NCBI GenBank assembly: GCA_020284085.1
Contig: JACEVL010000468.1
Location: forward strand, 441,001 to 505,000
DNA from: Aporrectodea caliginosa
Taxonomy: Eukaryota > Annelida > Clitellata > Crassiclitellata > Lumbricidae
DNA length: 64,000 nucleotides
Reading direction: 5' to 3'
Shown here: in pieces, positions 1 to 11,172 of the stretch
Layout of the letters: each line of letters starts with the position of its first letter
Position numbering within the stretch: the first letter of the stretch is position 1
Program-made: the position numbers and the translations under genes
Notes under the pieces: model-generated
The model's database searches: none
The model's input: only the letters and a program-made list of their open reading frames with translations
What the model was told of the DNA's origin: nothing

Positions 1-120
1 TAAAATCATTGATTGGCGTACGATGCATGCATGTGTATATGTATGTATATAATGTATGTATGTACGTATGCATGTATGCCATTATGTATGTGCATCTATT
101 TATGTATGTATTGCATTGTA
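1..120. repeat. Degenerate TATG/TGCA-rich simple repeat
   Basis: Purine-pyrimidine repeat built on TATG and GCATG words. The first 20 bases match the sequence that follows the exon-1 segment of MMP copy C at about 3980 (both contain a TAAAATCAT.GAT.GGCG.. core). This places the window start just upstream of a probable further MMP exon 1 lying outside the window, which is an inference from the matching flank. Confidence 0.6.
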
Positions 121-505
121 TTTACAGATTTATAAAGCGCCTCTCAAAGTTATAGGCCTACCCAATCAAAGGCGCTCCCAGTGCGAAGAGCCCAGCGAAG
201 AAAGAAAGGTCTTATAAGCAACGGGAAGAGACCGCGAAACCCCAAGTTAAAATCACAGATCGAATCGTATAAGGAAGGTCATTCCAGAGCATAGGATCGA
301 CAGATGAATAGGCACGGTGCTTAGCAGTTAAGCAGTCCGCGACCGAAGTACAGAAGGTCATGCTGGTCTAAAGAGCGTAGTGAGCGAGTATCGTGCGACC
401 AGAGACAACTGAAAGGGGTCGGCGAATTGATTCACAAAGATAGCGGAGAAAGGGGCTTAGACCTAAGAGCACTCCGGAGGTAAGAAAGAATTTTATCCAA
501 CTAAA
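121..505 (-). mobile_element. L2/CR1-type LINE 3' fragment
   Basis: The strand starts, in LINE sense, at about 505 and ends at 121 with the conserved GGCGCTTTATAAAT 3' signature and a TACAA-rich tail. The interrupted minus-strand translation resembles the C-terminal region that follows the reverse transcriptase in this family (LRSLDQHDLL type). Internal stops are present. The fragment is 5' truncated and non-functional. Confidence 0.55.
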
Positions 506-539
506 GGTAACCGTGCATGCATGTGTATATGCATATGAT

Positions 540-1700
540 GTGTGCATGACTGTATGCATGTATGTGTGAATGTGATGCATGATATCAATTTAGTGGAATG
601 TAGTCAACTATAATTTGCAAATGCCCCTTACAAAATCAGAGGTGTACACTTAAACAGGGCAACAACAGTCTTACAGCCTATTTACAGTCTGAAAGGGGTT
701 AGTTTCAGTTTGCAGCAAAATATAGTTTCTGTAAGATAGTAGTAGTCTCAGGACTACCTACTTTGTTGCACAGAAACGTTGATAGTCCGGTGACTATAAT
801 TATGTAGTCTGTCTACGATAGACCATATTGATTAAGGTCATTGACCATGTGACGGTTGTAACCATCACATTCTGATTCCTGTGATATTTGCTCGCGTAAC
901 ATCATCAACCGAATACAGTGTGACGACATAGATTTGTGAATTGGTGAATGGAGTAACATGAGTTTCCACAGGTGAGTTATTTTGTTCCATGTTTTGATTC
1001 TTTCACCTGTACAAAATAACCACGCCATTCTAGGCCAGGCTGTCCAACTGGGTAGGCTTATCCACGTCAAAGAATGTCGAACCCATCATAATCGTCAGCT
1101 GGCTGTTGCAGCAAAAAAGTTTAAAAAAAACAAAGTGAGATGCAGAAAAAAATACCATTTTTATTCTTCATTTCACTTGTCATTTCTTGAAACTTCTTTC
1201 ACCGAAGAGCATATGATGGTTTCGATGCAGTTGCGGGCATATCTTTCAGCACTCAGCTCAGACTGGGTTTCGAATCCATATGCATTGCAGATCATATGCA
1301 TTATAGATGTGAAGCCTATATGATGTGGATGCGACGCGGTGATCTAGCGCTATAGGTCTGAAATACATTGATTTCATATTGGGGTTTGTTGAGCGGACTC
1401 CAGAATTACGGTTCTGGACAAAATGTTTTAGCACGCTTTTCTCTGTCAACAATCGATATAATTAGGTAAATGAGCAAGCTGGGAAGTAAACGGTAAGTCC
1501 TGTAATCTGTGATGCCCTGTCCCGTCTCTTTAGTAGGAGATATTATTAGTTGTAATTGTAATTAGTAACTTCCTTTGCGGCTGTGTATAATGCACAAGAG
1601 TCGAATTAACCACCCGTAGTCCCATGCTTATTGCAAACGGGAATCCTTTTTTGCACTGAGCATGCATCTCTATTACTTTTCAAGGTACAAATTATTAGTC
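540..1700. repeat. Duplicated MMP upstream segment (left copy)
   Basis: This unique-looking segment aligns collinearly with 26340-27500: shared blocks include ACAGGGCAAC near 655 and 26445, the TCACCTGTAC block near 1003 and 26730, and the GAGCAAGCTGGGAAGTAAACGG block near 1470 and 27207. The right copy lies just upstream of MMP copy A exon 1, so this copy should be the 5' flank of another array member to the left of the window. No convincing gene is seen in it; the short ORFs are not conserved between the two copies. Confidence 0.75.
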
Positions 1701-1915
1701 GGTGTCCGGACAATTCGGTGGGGGACAATTGGGAGCGGATAAATCTGAGAAGAACCACTAAACACAGACTGAGGCATTGGTCTGCGAAGTTTTGTGCCTG
1801 CTCCACTGCTTCTTTTAAAATTTTTATTAATAATTTTCAATTCAATATTTCAATCCATGTGCTTTATAGATCAACAAAGCAATGGTGGACAATTATAGGT
1901 GTACAGTAAGTTATA
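1700..1915 (+). mobile_element. LINE 3' fragment
   Basis: The stretch with GAGAAGAACCACTAAACACAG is similar to 24590-24720, where the same sequence runs into a TTGAA-type tail. It is read here as the decayed 3' end of the same LINE family. Family placement is an inference. Confidence 0.35.
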
Positions 1916-1919
1916 GTAT

Positions 1920-2165
1920 TGTATTGAATTTATTGTATTTATAAATTTATAAAGCGCCTCTGAAAGTGAACACCAATCAGAGGCGCTCCCATGCAGTGCG
2001 AAAGACTCCGAGCGAAAAGAGTGGTCTTAAGACAGCGAAAAGAAGCACCTGGCCCACCAGATAGTATCAAAGAACGAGTTGATGAAGGGAGTTGGTTCCA
2101 TTGTGGTAGTTCATGGGTGTCGATATTTCAAGCCAAAAGGAACAGTATTGTTCTGCTGGCGGGTC
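1920..2165 (-). mobile_element. L2/CR1-type LINE 3' end
   Basis: Minus-strand LINE terminus with the pair of complementary GGCGCT and AGCGCC words that ends this family, followed by a TACAAT-rich tail. It is severely 5' truncated; only the last coding remnants could remain. Confidence 0.55.
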
Positions 2166-2520
2166 GCCCTTTCTCACCTATATGTTTATGCGCTATAACA
2201 TTGACCATCAATGCGTGAGTCGAAGTCGTTACCAAACAGCACCAAAATGCAGAAATGCGCAAGATGTAGACGTGCAAACAGATCTGTGAATCACACATAC
2301 GAGTAGCAACTATTAATTAATTATACTAGACACAGTGCTTCAATCCAATACCGGCACTGTTTTGACTGTGGTTTAAAAGGATGTACAGTAGGCCGGAAAG
2401 TCAACTCAGTGGGCAAAGAATTCTATAGAGCTGACCCGCGAACCAAAACATAAAAGTCTCTTATATTTGTGCGAGCGTAATGTAAATGTAATATGCGATA
2501 TTTATTGCAAAATCTACTAT

Positions 2521-3139
2521 TAGTGACGTAATACTCGAGTCCGACCAAGGAGTCGATTCCGACTCGAGACCGATTTTCTGCGGACTCGGATTTGGATTTC
2601 GATTGTCATGACTAGGCTTTGGACTCGGACTTGGACTCGAAGCCTCTGTATTCGAATTTTACTCGCTGACTATTTTCCCAAGTGGCAATTTCTGGGCAGA
2701 ACGGCAACTCTACCGCCATTCCAGTTTTACCTGCTCCTACTACCGTGTAACGAGGGCTCCTGTTGAACTCGTGTTTAACAGTGGAAGAATTTTTATGCGT
2801 CCCCATTATTATCGTTCCAGATAATCGAACAAAACTTTATCTAATTAATTTTAGTGTTTCTAAAGTGTAATTTGGATGAATTACTTCAATAATTAATTCT
2901 TTCTGCGTGAATAGTGCTTATTTGTGCCGTTACTTTTGTGGCCATTTTAATTCCGTCAGTGTATTTTGATGTTGATGGACTTCGACTCGGACTTGGCCTC
3001 GATCTCTAGTGACTTGGATTGGAACTTGGGCTGGGACTCGGAATCGAACACCTCTAGACTCGGACTCGACTCGGACTCGGCTCAGGTGGACTCGGCCCCC
3101 GTCTCGGACTAGGATTAGGTGGACTCAACTATATCACTG
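2521..3139. mobile_element. Non-autonomous hAT element with GACNNN arrays (619 bp)
   Basis: The ends are TAGTGACGTAATACTCGAGTCC on the left and, on the opposite strand, CAGTGATATAGTTGAGTCC on the right. They are flanked by 8-bp target duplications TCTACTAT (2513-2520) and CCTACTAT (3140-3147), 7 of 8 matching. Both ends carry arrays of 6-base units of the form GACTCG/GACTTG (2545-2665 and 2975-3125). There is no transposase. The architecture parallels 42025-42941. The left terminal T replaces the usual C of hAT ends, which suggests age. Confidence 0.75.
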
Positions 3140-3199
3140 CCTACTATGGCAATCGTGCACTTCCAGGTTCAAATAAAAAATACCTCTGACAATTTGTGG

Positions 3200-3546
3200 T
3201 AACAGTTTCTTTTCAAATCTACACGTAAATAGGACTATATTAATCTGCAACTAAAACAATGGCAGTCTTCCTAGATTCACCAAGGAGCGCCCTGAGTGTT
3301 GACTCTGTAGATTGAGTTTACAGAGACTGCGAGTAATACCCTGTTATGGCTTTTCTATTACGTTAAAAGCTAATAACTATAGTTTCGGAACTAGACGAGT
3401 ACCGTAGACGTTTATTATAATATCTATAGGTTTAAACTTAGGCCTATGCCTACTAAATAACAATTTTATCGAGATAGTTAACAGGGCTGTTACTGTGAGT
3501 TTATCAATCATTGTAATAAATTATTATAATGAAATCTAATGCATAC
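3200..3546. repeat. Duplicated MMP intron 1 segment (left copy)
   Basis: Aligns with 24850-25253, the proximal part of intron 1 of MMP copy A: shared blocks include the ACGTTAAAAGC..A words and the run ending in GGGCTG.TACTGTG. No exon is visible. Confidence 0.65.
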
Positions 3547-3669
3547 AATTTGTTCTTCTCTGGTTTCCGGTCCTCTTCGTTGATTCCCTTGACGCTGTTT
3601 CAACGGCGCCGATAGAGTGGCTGTAATGCCCAACATCACGACCACCAAAGCGAGCAGAGTCGAATGCAT
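3547..3669 (-). pseudogene. Orphan MMP signal-peptide exon (copy C)
   Basis: The minus strand codes 41 residues starting MHSTLLALVVVMLGITATLS, a hydrophobic secretion signal ending near Ala22, then a basic Gln/Arg-rich stretch. It is almost identical to exon 1 of copy A (25254-25376) and ends at the same GT donor (ATT followed by gtatgc). The frame is open. The space downstream on the minus strand (1-3546) holds a hAT element, LINE ends and another array member's upstream flank, with no further MMP exon. I therefore call it an orphan first exon rather than a working gene. A very long intron leading off the window is possible but less likely. Confidence 0.7.
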
Positions 3670-3746
3670 CTTTCTTCTTCTGTGTCTTCTCTAGATTCGG
3701 TTATTCTTCCAGACAGCTGCAATGATCAGTGGCCAATGAAGCGACG

Positions 3747-3755
3747 CTTTTATTA
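3747..3755 (-). promoter_or_regulatory. Decayed TATA box of copy C
   Basis: The minus strand reads TAATAAAAG where copy A reads CTATAAAAG at the matching position, about 80 bases before the start codon. The substitution would weaken TBP binding. Confidence 0.4.
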
Positions 3756-4054
3756 GATACCAATCATGCTAGTCTTGATGCAGATGATTATCGATCGACA
3801 CAGCATGTCATCTAATGATTGTTCAGAAATGCACCGTCCAACCCTACTTCAGAGCACTTGTGCTGGCAGCAATCGTAATATTCTATTATTCATAACTAAG
3901 CGTATGCATTTTTTTGCACTGCAGATGTTTGTAAAAAAACATGGTTTTTACATAACACGAAGTGGCTCCAGTAAGCCATTAAAATCATGGATAGGCGTTC
4001 GATGCATGCATGTGTAATGTATGCCTGTATGTATTCATGTATGTAATGTATGTT

Positions 4055-4056
<2 letters not shown>

Positions 4057-4110
<54 letters not shown>
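4057..4110. repeat. (TA)n microsatellite
   Basis: Uninterrupted AT dinucleotide run of about 54 bases, embedded in TATG-rich sequence immediately upstream of the copy C exon segment. Confidence 0.95.
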
Positions 4111-4116
<6 letters not shown>

Positions 4117-4179
4117 TACGTATGTATGCAGTAATGTATGTGCATCTAAGTATTCGTGTAGCTGTGATTCTACGCCATA

Positions 4180-4565
4180 AATATGGATTTCGGGAAAACC
4201 ACCCAAATGAAACGCTTCTACTTTTCATGCTATCTATCTGACATCTATTCAGCTATTGACAAGTCCCAAGTTTCCATACTTGCTCGCTTTGATGTATAAT
4301 CGGATTTTGACATGGTCGACCACGGAAGCTTGCTTCAACGCCTTGAATCCTCTTATGATCTCAAAAAAACTCCTCTCCTTTGGCTTCGTTACTACCTATG
4401 GGATAGTACTCAGATGATCATATCTGGAAACGCAAGACTAAATGGGTCCCAGTTCTTCTAGGAGTTCCACAGGACTCTGTCCCCTTCTTTTCATTCTGTT
4501 CACGGCTGATATTACTTCATTAATTTCTAATCACTCCGCCAGAGGGTCACCTCTTCGCTGACGAC
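4180..4565 (+). mobile_element. LINE reverse transcriptase relic
   Basis: Plus-strand translation gives, with stops and frame changes, the RT blocks GFRENHPNETLLLF, IDKSQVSILARFDV, FDMVDHGSLLQRLES and FADDVK. These match the L2/CR1-type LINE at 38.8-41.3 kb (HSTETLLLRLL, LLALFDVSSAFDSVDHSILL). The fragment is dead and truncated on both sides. It abuts palindromic sequence at about 4568. Confidence 0.75.
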
Positions 4566-4567
4566 GT

Positions 4568-4785
4568 AAAATGTTCAGGGTATGTGTACAAAAATCTAGC
4601 TGAATGTGTTACTGTAAGCGTTTCAGGGTATGTGTATAGAAATCACATGAAAATTTCAGGGTATATGTATATACCGGGGTTTGTTTAGGGAATGTATACA
4701 TTCCCTGAGTGAATCAGGGAATATGCATATACCCTGAAAATTTCAGGGTATAAGCATATACCCTGAGAATAGACGTTGACCTGTA
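4568..4785. repeat. Cluster of CAGGGTATA inverted and direct repeats
   Basis: The word CAGGGTAT(A/G) occurs repeatedly on both strands (about 4577, 4625, 4664, 4732, 4746, 4761), with near-palindromes such as TCAGGGTATAAGCATATACCCTGA near 4744-4767 and GGGAATGTATACATTCCC near 4690-4707. No coding potential is seen. It may be the end of a DNA element. Confidence 0.6.
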
Positions 4786-4799
4786 ACATATATTTTATA

Positions 4800-5315
4800 C
4801 ATACATGAAGTCTATCTTGAAGGCAACATTCCTGTTACGTGAATCCGGCGTAGCCCGGTGAGCATCAGCCACTTCGCCAGTGCTGACAAAAATTACACAA
4901 CGTACACGAATCCTGCATAGCTGGTTGAGTACCATCCACTTCACTAGGGGCGACAGAAAGAGTTTACACAACGCACTCGTGTACGTTTTCGTTGTACATT
5001 TCTATGCTTGAAGTTACCAAAAATATTTGTCTCAAATTTGTACTGTTGCGGAGGGTTAAGGGGGAGCGTTGTGGGAAAGGGGAGGGGAGGGTGGGGAATG
5101 GGAAGGAAGAATGGGAGATGAGTGGCAGAGGAGGGCAGGATAAAGGGAGTGGGAGGTGGAGGGAATGGGAGAGGGAGAATGAGAGGTGAAAAAGGTTAGG
5201 AGGATTTAGTGGACGGGGAGGGATGGGGATTGTTATTGAATTTACCGACTTTCGATCGACATAATGAGCTCTTTCTTTTGCTCGCCAGTAGCCTACATGG
5301 AGTCCTCATGGAATT
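4800..5315. other. Non-coding stretch with a purine-rich tract
   Basis: No gene recognised. Positions 5050-5235 are almost pure G/A on the plus strand (GGGAGGGTGGGGAATGGG type), a likely low-complexity tract. The 65-residue ORF over it is compositionally biased and not believable. Confidence 0.5.
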
Positions 5316-5470
5316 AATTTTAGGAAGGGAAAACATTTAGTTATCTATAAAACTACGACCTAGCTTAAGTCCATTGTGCACAACTAAAAGACGCTGTTAT
5401 GTGGCTGTATATATTCTTCCCATTGTCAATTGTCTTGCATGTCACGCACCTGTTGCTTATGCTTGCTTAA
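5316..5470. repeat. Duplicated segment, uninterrupted copy
   Basis: The sequence GGGAAAACATTTAGTTATC through to CACGCACCTGTTG recurs at 7217-7259 and 8635-8735, where the second copy is split by a piggyBac element. This intact copy shows the empty target site and confirms the TTAA insertion. Confidence 0.85.
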
Positions 5471-5560
5471 TACAAATGAACTATCCAAGGCTATTACTTG
5501 TGTGGAGTGCAAGAACGAAAGTCACCTCAAGTGACAATAGAGAATTGTTATTCATGTGTA

Positions 5561-6811
5561 GGGGAGACCGGGGTTGGATGCAACAGGTGTTGGTTGCAAC
5601 ACTATCGCTAGTTAAGCGCTAAATAACAGCAGCGTAAAATCAAATCACCTACCTTGTAAGGAATATATTTTAGGTCAACGTGACTTAATTTCTTGGTAGG
5701 CAGTTGATTTGAACTACCGAAAAAAGTTAAAATTTATTTTCAGACATCAAAAGTAAATTTTTCGGTTTTGTGTTTTTTCGTAATGTAGCTTAATGTGTTG
5801 AAGCAATTTAGTGTTGTTTGGTGCCATAAGTTGAACAAGGAATTGGGCTTGAAAATGCATTTAGTCATTTTATTTAAAACCAACGCTGTCGATAACAAAT
5901 TTCTATAACAATGTCTATGCATTGCTTCGGGGTTGGTTGCAACATTTTAATCGGGGTTGGTTGCAACATGTTTTATTAGCTGAATTGAATGTTTGTATGG
6001 TTTAAAATGCACCATTTAAGAATAATGATTTGGTTTGGCAAATGTTTTCTTGGGAACGGGTTCACCAAACCCCCTCCCACACCTTTATCCCCGTGTTTCT
6101 CAAGCACCTTCGACATCCTGGCCCACCACTTGCTGGAAAATTTTGCCACTGGCCCACCATTAACAAAGGTTTGACACCCCTGGACTTTAATCCATTAATA
6201 ATGGGTGGCAATAAGCGAGTCAGTAGGCAAATAACACTCCCGTTTTCCTTTTTTGGTTACAATTTGAAGGTTTGAAAAAGCTCTACAATTTTAATTAAAT
6301 CTTGAACATTAGGCAATGCAGCCTAAATAGGTAGAAGTAGTTCAAGTAGACTAGCCTGATATGGAGGCTATGCGCCTCTCGAGTATTTATATATCGGACA
6401 TTTTACATGACGATTATTGCAGCAAAACAATTTATTATCTTGACTGATGCTTTTGATCAGATTTAATTTTTGAAGTTCTTCAATCTATTACAATTTTATA
6501 TGTAGGCAGGCCTCGGTTTGCCCTAGGCAATGCAACCTACGTTGAATAATTATACTACTTTCAATACTGTTGCAACCTTCCCCAGGGTCGTTGCAACCAA
6601 CCCCGGCCCGGGGTTGCTTGCAACACTTTGAAGCCCTCTGTTCAGTTAGCTATTGTGGTTACATCCTTGATCACTCAGATCGTCACTATAGCTTGTTTTG
6701 GTGCTGAGATATAAAGGATATATATGGGCTAAACAATTTTCAGGTTGTTCCAAAACTAAAAAGATGGCACAGGAAAATATGAAAATTGTTGCAACCAACC
6801 CCGGTCTCCCC
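5561..6811. mobile_element. TA-flanked DNA element with CGGGGTTGG repeats (1251 bp)
   Basis: Terminal inverted repeats GGGGAGACCGGGGTTGG.TGCAACA match at 24 of 25 positions between the left end and the right end read on the opposite strand. Both ends are flanked by TA (5559-5560 and 6812-6813), as in Tc1/mariner-like and some other families. Further copies of CGGGGTTGGTTGCAAC occur inside at about 5927 and 5952 on the plus strand and near 6585-6625 in opposite and plus orientation. I could not identify a transposase. Superfamily assignment is open. Confidence 0.75.
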
Positions 6812-7519
6812 TACCTGTTGAATTTTTGTTGTGTAAGCATAATTGCATCTCAAGCAGTAATGATTTCATAAAAACTTCATGTAAATAATTATGGCCTACC
6901 TGGTTATCGCTTTGTCTACAAGTCACGAGCCGTTGGTCAAGGTGCTATGGGTAGAAGTACTAATAGGTAAGGGTATTTCTTTTCAAACACTTGACTTGGC
7001 GTCATATAACCTTGCTCCAAAGACTTTCGAATGACTTTTAACTCGCGTCTCATTGAAGTAAGGCACCTGTCTATTGGGAGCTGTATGTAAATCATCTGGT
7101 GCCAATCTAGAGGAGTTCTGCATAGAGTCTGAGCACCTGTTGTCCAAAATTGCACATGCGGATAAATATACTATTATAGTGAGGATGTTAATATGGCATA
7201 TGACTCGTTTATAATAAGGGAAAACATTTAGTTATCTATAAAACTACGACCTAGCTTAACCCGTTCTGGACCAAAACTTTATTAAGAAATTTTTTTATGA
7301 TCTGTGATAATTATTGGGGCCTTGATGGCAATGTTTGAACGTATGTATTATGTTTTTTGACTATTCTCAAATAACATATGCAAATTTGCATATGTTCATT
7401 TTACGAACATTGGACCAATAGGCTACTAACAACATGTAAAATATTGAACATGCATTAAATTACATTGCAACACAATAACGTAATAAAAATGGATAATTGG
7501 TGTTAAAACCGTCTTGGAT

Positions 7520-7900
7520 GCGCTTCTTGTCAACACTGAAGCAGCGTCTCTTGGACACAGTTGGACTCACACCGACATGGTATGATGCTATGAACACTGG
7601 CTTGTTGTCTTTCCACAATGCCACCACAACACTTCAATTGCCCTGATATTCGATTGCTTCTCGCTGCTCTCTTCATCGCACTGGATATCATGAGAGGGCA
7701 GTCTCACAAGCAGTTCCCCGTATTGTCCCAGTGGCAGCAAAAACTGTATCCTTCAGTGTTGTGAGGAGTACCAATGAAGTGAAGAAGTTGTCGAAAGTAA
7801 GAGTGTAACACTGGGGATGCTCAACTGTCGTCAGAAGCTGCCAGACAGCTTGACTACCGAGAATACACGTGTTGAATCCTGTGTATTGATTGGTACTCCA
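7520..7900 (-). pseudogene. piggyBac transposase fragment
   Basis: Minus-strand translation, from near 7870 downwards, contains YTLTFDNFFTSLVLLTTL followed by AATGTIRGTAC. This is the conserved block of the DDE_Tnp_1_7 (piggyBac) transposase around a catalytic Asp (FDNFFTS). It would have cut and pasted the element at TTAA sites in the nucleus. Only a piece of the usual protein of roughly 550-600 residues survives, and stops follow on both sides. Confidence 0.85.
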
Positions 7901-7929
7901 CAGCCATCAATTTAGGGTCCTTTATTGTT

Positions 7930-8164
<235 letters not shown>

Positions 8165-8739
8165 GGCCTATATGATTTGGTTGATATATGTAGCTCATGA
8201 TCAGAAATATACATATATGTAAATCAACGTTGACTAGACTTGACGCCATCAGTAGCGTATTGGACCAATGTTCGTAAAACGAACATGAACCAGATATGAA
8301 AATTTTGCGACTTACAATAAAATTACGCAAATGGCATGTGCTTTGTGCTAAATATGTGCACTTGTCAAATACCCATCAGCTCGTGCGATATCACACATCG
8401 AACCAAAATTACAAATTTTCAAGCAAAAGACGGTGAACATACTGGAGTTGAGGTATTTAGCATAAGACAAAAACAGTTCAAAACTTTCAAAACAAAATTT
8501 TTTTGCGATTTATCCGACAAATCAAACCTTTCGCTTACATAAGAGCACATGAACAGAAAACTAGAGTGATGACCTCAACCAATTTGATGTCATAAAAAAA
8601 TGTGTTCGTAAAAGGAACATTGGTCCAAAAGGGGTTAAGTCCATTGTGCACAACTAAAAGACGCTGTTATGTGGCTGTATATATTCTGCCCATTGTCAAT
8701 TGTCTTGCATGTCTGAGGACAGATCACGCACCTGTTGTT

Positions 8740-9080
8740 TAAAATTATAAATGTATATTTAATAAAGCATTCCCTGAAAACCCTAATTAGAGTAGAAGCG
8801 AATCTTTATTAAAACACCTCTCGATGACAAGAGGGCTTCTTAAATCCAGTAAGAAAAAGGCTCAACTTAAACTATATTCCCAGTCCCAGAGACGCCTTAA
8901 GACTTTGCTGTTCAATGACGCAGACACTGACGCAGGTCGAGAGCGCTGCTGATTTCTGTTAGGTTACAATTTACAATTACAATTATTAGAGGCACCCAAT
9001 CAGCTTTGTTCGCTAGCTATTTAGGCAACTGACTTCAAAATGTCACGTGCTATGGCTCATTTTCAGACCTCAGTAAAGTT
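8740..9080. other. Non-coding stretch, no gene seen
   Basis: AT-rich sequence with possible decayed LINE material near 8860-8945 (CCAGAGACGCCTTAAGACTTTGCTGTTCAATGACG-like words resembling the end of the RT C-terminus). Nothing can be assigned with confidence. Confidence 0.3.
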
Positions 9081-9084
9081 AAAT

Positions 9085-9470
9085 ATTGGGTTCTAATGGG
9101 TTCGAATCTTGGCCCCTTACTCCTTCTCCGCTATATCAACGACCTCCCCAATATATCCCCTGTTCTGTCTTTTATCATATTGACACTAGCGTTTTCTATT
9201 CTCGTAGATCATATCATTTGAACCCCATATTTAACAGTCTAATGGCTGACGTAGCAGCTGACCATCTTTTCACAGCATTACTGTCGAATACAATTCACGT
9301 ATTCCGATGCCTCCTACCTCATCCGAGACAAAATAGTCACTACCTACGAACCAGACCACCTGACTTCACTTTACCGCCCAGAGACGATCGGAACTTCATT
9401 TCACGGGTTCTTTATAAGGACATATTCTGAAATTTTCATAAGCATCTGCTTCTTCCCTAGAACCTCATTA
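9085..9470 (+). mobile_element. LINE C-terminal fragment (LLPP...RPHDF family)
   Basis: Plus-strand translation contains DHLFTALLSNTIHVFRCLLP, then RTRPPDFTLPPRDDRNFISR and VLYKDIF. The minus-strand copy at 9475-10285 (LHGLLPP, RPRSHNRTIP, GFITRMLY) and the plus copy at 21370-21560 share the same terminus. This is the C-terminal tail that follows the reverse transcriptase in a common invertebrate LINE family. It faces the next fragment head to head at the 3' ends. Confidence 0.7.
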
Positions 9471-9474
9471 AGTA

Positions 9475-10285
9475 AGTAAGTAAGTATGGTCTTTATTACG
9501 CCATTTGCAAACGCACAATGGGACAACAGTTATGCAATGATAATTGTAAAACATCGAAGTAATAATATAATAATATAAATAATAATGCGTAACAAGTTAA
9601 ATGCAGGTGGAAGATAATTAATAATTGTAAAGCATCCTGGTGATAAATCCCTTCCTAGTAAGGGGGTCAGATTGCGGAATGGTACGATTGTGCGAACGAG
9701 GTCTTAGGGAGTATCCGGTTTCGCGGATAGGAGGGAGTAATCCGTGGAGGACATGTCCAGGATCCGACAAAACCGCGGAGAAGAGAGCTGCGTCTGCTTT
9801 GGCACACAGCTCTTCAATTGTAGGGGTACTAGTAGGTAGATATCCCTGGCGTATAAGTTTATCGATCAGTGCAGTCATGCGATCTCGCTCCCCCACAGTA
9901 GTAAATCCCCACCAAGAAGGGGAGGAGTACAGAAGTTGAGCAAGTGTGGTAGAGCGCACAACGTCGTGAACGCGGTAACCAGTGAGACCGTGGGCCACAA
10001 GAACTCTCAGAGCAAAAAGGATTGCTTAGCTTTAATGCAAATTTTATTGATATGTGAGGAGAAGCCAATTCGTTCTGAAAGGGTTACTCCCAAAATCTTA
10101 ATTTCATTTACCCGTTCAATCCCTTCAATTGGCGGGATGGTTTCATGTATTTTGGTGTGGGGTCGCCTGATAATAATTTCGCAGGACTTGCCAGGATTAA
10201 GACGTAGATTGCAGTTTCTAGCCCATAGAGCTATATGGTCAAGTTCGGAGTCAGCGTTAGAAAAGAGACCTGATTTCTCCTAGTT
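9475..10285 (-). mobile_element. 5'-truncated LINE, RT C-terminus and tail
   Basis: Minus-strand blocks include NCNLRLNPGKSCEI, ILGVTLSERIGFSSHI and, in one 126-residue frame, AQLLYSSPSWWGFTTVGERD ending LHGLLPP and FITRMLYNY. These are the RT thumb and C-terminal region of an L2/CR1/jockey-like LINE. The 3' end carries an (CTTA)n tail, seen on the plus strand as TAAGTAAGTAAGTAAG at 9469-9485. It needs frame changes to be read, so it is dead. Confidence 0.8.
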
Positions 10286-10304
10286 AATGATATTAACTAT
10301 TTAC

Positions 10305-10395
10305 TGCCTGTAACAAGTTGCGTCTGTGACAGCTTGATTTCATGATTAAACGAATATTGATTGATTGGTTGGTTGATTGGCTGATTCATTGATCA
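10305..10395 (+). mobile_element. LINE 3' end with (GATT)n tail
   Basis: The end AAGTTGCGTCTGTGACAGCTTG through ATGATTAAACGAATATTGATTGATTGG recurs on the minus strand at 47545-47630 and partly at 47275-47345. It is a conserved 3' terminus with a short tandem tail. Confidence 0.6.
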
Positions 10396-10611
10396 TACCC
10401 TGAGATTAAGAATGCTGAACTTAAATCTATATCTGAATGTTTTCTGCCAATAGACTCGCTTTGAATTTGAGAAAAACTTCCTCTATTCTATTCAAGTCAC
10501 ATAGAAAAATGTGTCCCCTCCAATAGTCCTTTTGAGTCTTTCCATATATGGCACTCCCATTTCTCAGATTAATTCTAAAATATTTCTTGGAATTTTTGTC
10601 GACCAGCATAT

Positions 10612-11172
10612 GACGTGGAATTGTATTGTATTGTATTTGGCTATTTATAAGGCGCTTCTCACAGCAAAAGCCTTTCAGAAGCGCTCCCAGTGCGAGCAAC
10701 CCGAGAGAAAAGGCAGGATTTTAGTTTCGAAAAAAGATGAGGAGAGACTACCAGAAAGGATGGCAGAGCGAACCGGTGGAGGAAGTCCATTCCACATAGA
10801 AGGACCTATGCAGGCGAAGGATCTGGATTGAGCCATTGCAGTCCTGACACGAGGAACAAAAAGGTCAAGCCGATCAGAGAATCGGAGAGGACGCAGCGAA
10901 GTGGCAGAGAGTGGGCGAAGCATGAGGTCGCAAAGGTACTTCGGAGCAAGACCCAGATGAGACTTAAGGACTAAAATAAGAACCTTGAATTGTATTCGGA
11001 CAGATAGAGGGAGCCAGTGAAGTTCTTCAACCATGAATGCAGAGATGTGAGAGAATCGAGGAAGACGAGCAATCAGTCTAGCAGCAGCATTAAGTACTGA
11101 CTGTAGAGGAGATAGCCGAACCTTAGGGAGACCAACAAGGAGAGAATTACAGTAGTCTATTCGAAAAGCATC
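10612..11172 (-). mobile_element. 5'-truncated L2/CR1-type LINE
   Basis: One minus-strand frame (10675-11034) gives VEELHWLPLSVRIQFKVLIL, GLAPKYLCDLM, SDRLDLFVPRVRT and FACIGPSMWNGLPPPVR, the C-terminal module of this family. Upstream (11172-11035) come YCNSLLVGLPK and NAAARLIARLPRFSHIS. It ends with the GGCGCTTTATAAAT-type signature and an ATACAATACAAT tail at 10618-10630. This is the cleanest example of the family's 3' end in the window. Confidence 0.88.

Noticed and set aside
4992..5189. 65-codon Gly/Glu/Arg-rich ORF
   Set aside because: Produced by the purine-rich tract; no supporting signal.
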